From Nitrospina sp. (GTDB lineage: Bacteria; Nitrospinota; Nitrospinia; Nitrospinales; VA-1): a DNA stretch of 5,498 bases. A program made the translations under genes and the position numbers. The stretch lies in assembly GCA_003545625.1 (NCBI GenBank), contig DODH01000171.1, positions 1 to 5,498 of the forward strand, in the 5' to 3' direction. Shown one piece after another: positions 5,393 to 5,498 of the stretch. Numbering within the stretch: the stretch's first letter is position 1; every line of letters starts with the position of its first letter. The notes beneath the pieces were generated by a model. The model worked only from the letters and a program-made list of their open reading frames with translations. It was not told the origin of the DNA and did no database searches.

Positions 5393-5498
5393 CCACCACT
5401 AGGCGTGGGGCCGACTGGCAATGGCTCTATTTGGCAAACAACAGGTCAACTCGGCTTAAAAAGCTATTGCCATGTTCCCTCCCACGGGAGTGGGCTAG
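5393..5498 (+). repeat. R4: dispersed structured repeat, full-length copy at the right end
   Basis: This is a full copy of the R family, 106 bases to the window edge. It starts CCACCACTAGGCGTGGGGCC (5393-5412), with the small hairpin CCAC (5396-5399), loop TAGGC, GTGG (5405-5408). TGGCAA and TTGCCA can then pair around the core CTCGGCT (5450-5456) and the inner hairpin GCTT-AAA-AAGC. It ends in the hairpin CCCAC (5481-5485), loop GGGA, GTGGG (5490-5494), directly followed by CTAG (5495-5498). The terminal hairpin is unlike those of R1-R3 in sequence but not in position. The sequence stays open in one frame, so coding remnants cannot be excluded. The role is unknown. Confidence 0.7.

Noticed and set aside
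1..5498. R elements as a CRISPR array
   Set aside because: The copies are 1-2 kb apart, diverged and in both orientations, with genes between them.
5393..5498. R elements as tRNA genes or tRNA-derived repeats
   Set aside because: There is no cloverleaf, no T-loop GGTTCGA-type motif and no acceptor stem pairing.

Overview
The window looks like chromosomal DNA of a Gram-negative environmental bacterium. It carries an AlgH/YqgE protein, a DusB-type dihydrouridine synthase, an RluA-type pseudouridine synthase and a TrmH/SpoU methyltransferase, at roughly balanced base composition. The lineage cannot be fixed from this sequence. The mix of DUF2231 membrane proteins, a cytoplasmic-type leucine-rich repeat protein and palindromic intergenic repeats would suit groups such as Nitrospinota or the former Deltaproteobacteria, but that is only a guess. 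No phage, plasmid, transposase, CRISPR or defence gene is visible.

Layout. Six genes lie on the minus strand, read from right to left: a leucine-rich repeat protein (5234-4614), AlgH/YqgE (4602-4030), an RluA-family pseudouridine synthase (about 3915-3016), DusB (3008-1962), a TrmH-family RNA methyltransferase (1716-910) and a small DUF2231 membrane protein (905-486). Gaps of 11, 7 and 4 bases inside this series point to co-transcribed pairs: LRR-algH, rluA-dusB and trmH-DUF2231. At the left, a second DUF2231 gene (98-478, plus strand) faces the first one tail to tail, 7 bases away, and the two proteins are clear paralogues.

Three successive genes modify RNA (pseudouridine, dihydrouridine and 2'-O-methylribose), so the middle of the window is an RNA-modification cluster. 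The LRR and DUF2231 proteins have no assignable function.

The most unusual content is a family of about 100-base dispersed elements, called R1-R4 here, present in four diverged copies: 1-51 (cut by the window edge), about 1865-1965, about 3931-4029 and 5393-5498. They share a core around CTCGGCTyAA, keep constant internal spacing, change both sides of a small hairpin together, and end in a hairpin of unrelated sequence with a CTAG at or in it. Two copies touch or overlap the ends of real genes. A separate 76-base palindromic, MITE-like repeat (1777-1852) lies beside R2. The R elements are the best candidate for something undescribed. Whether they act as RNA, as DNA recombination or transposition substrates, or are coding remnants is open.
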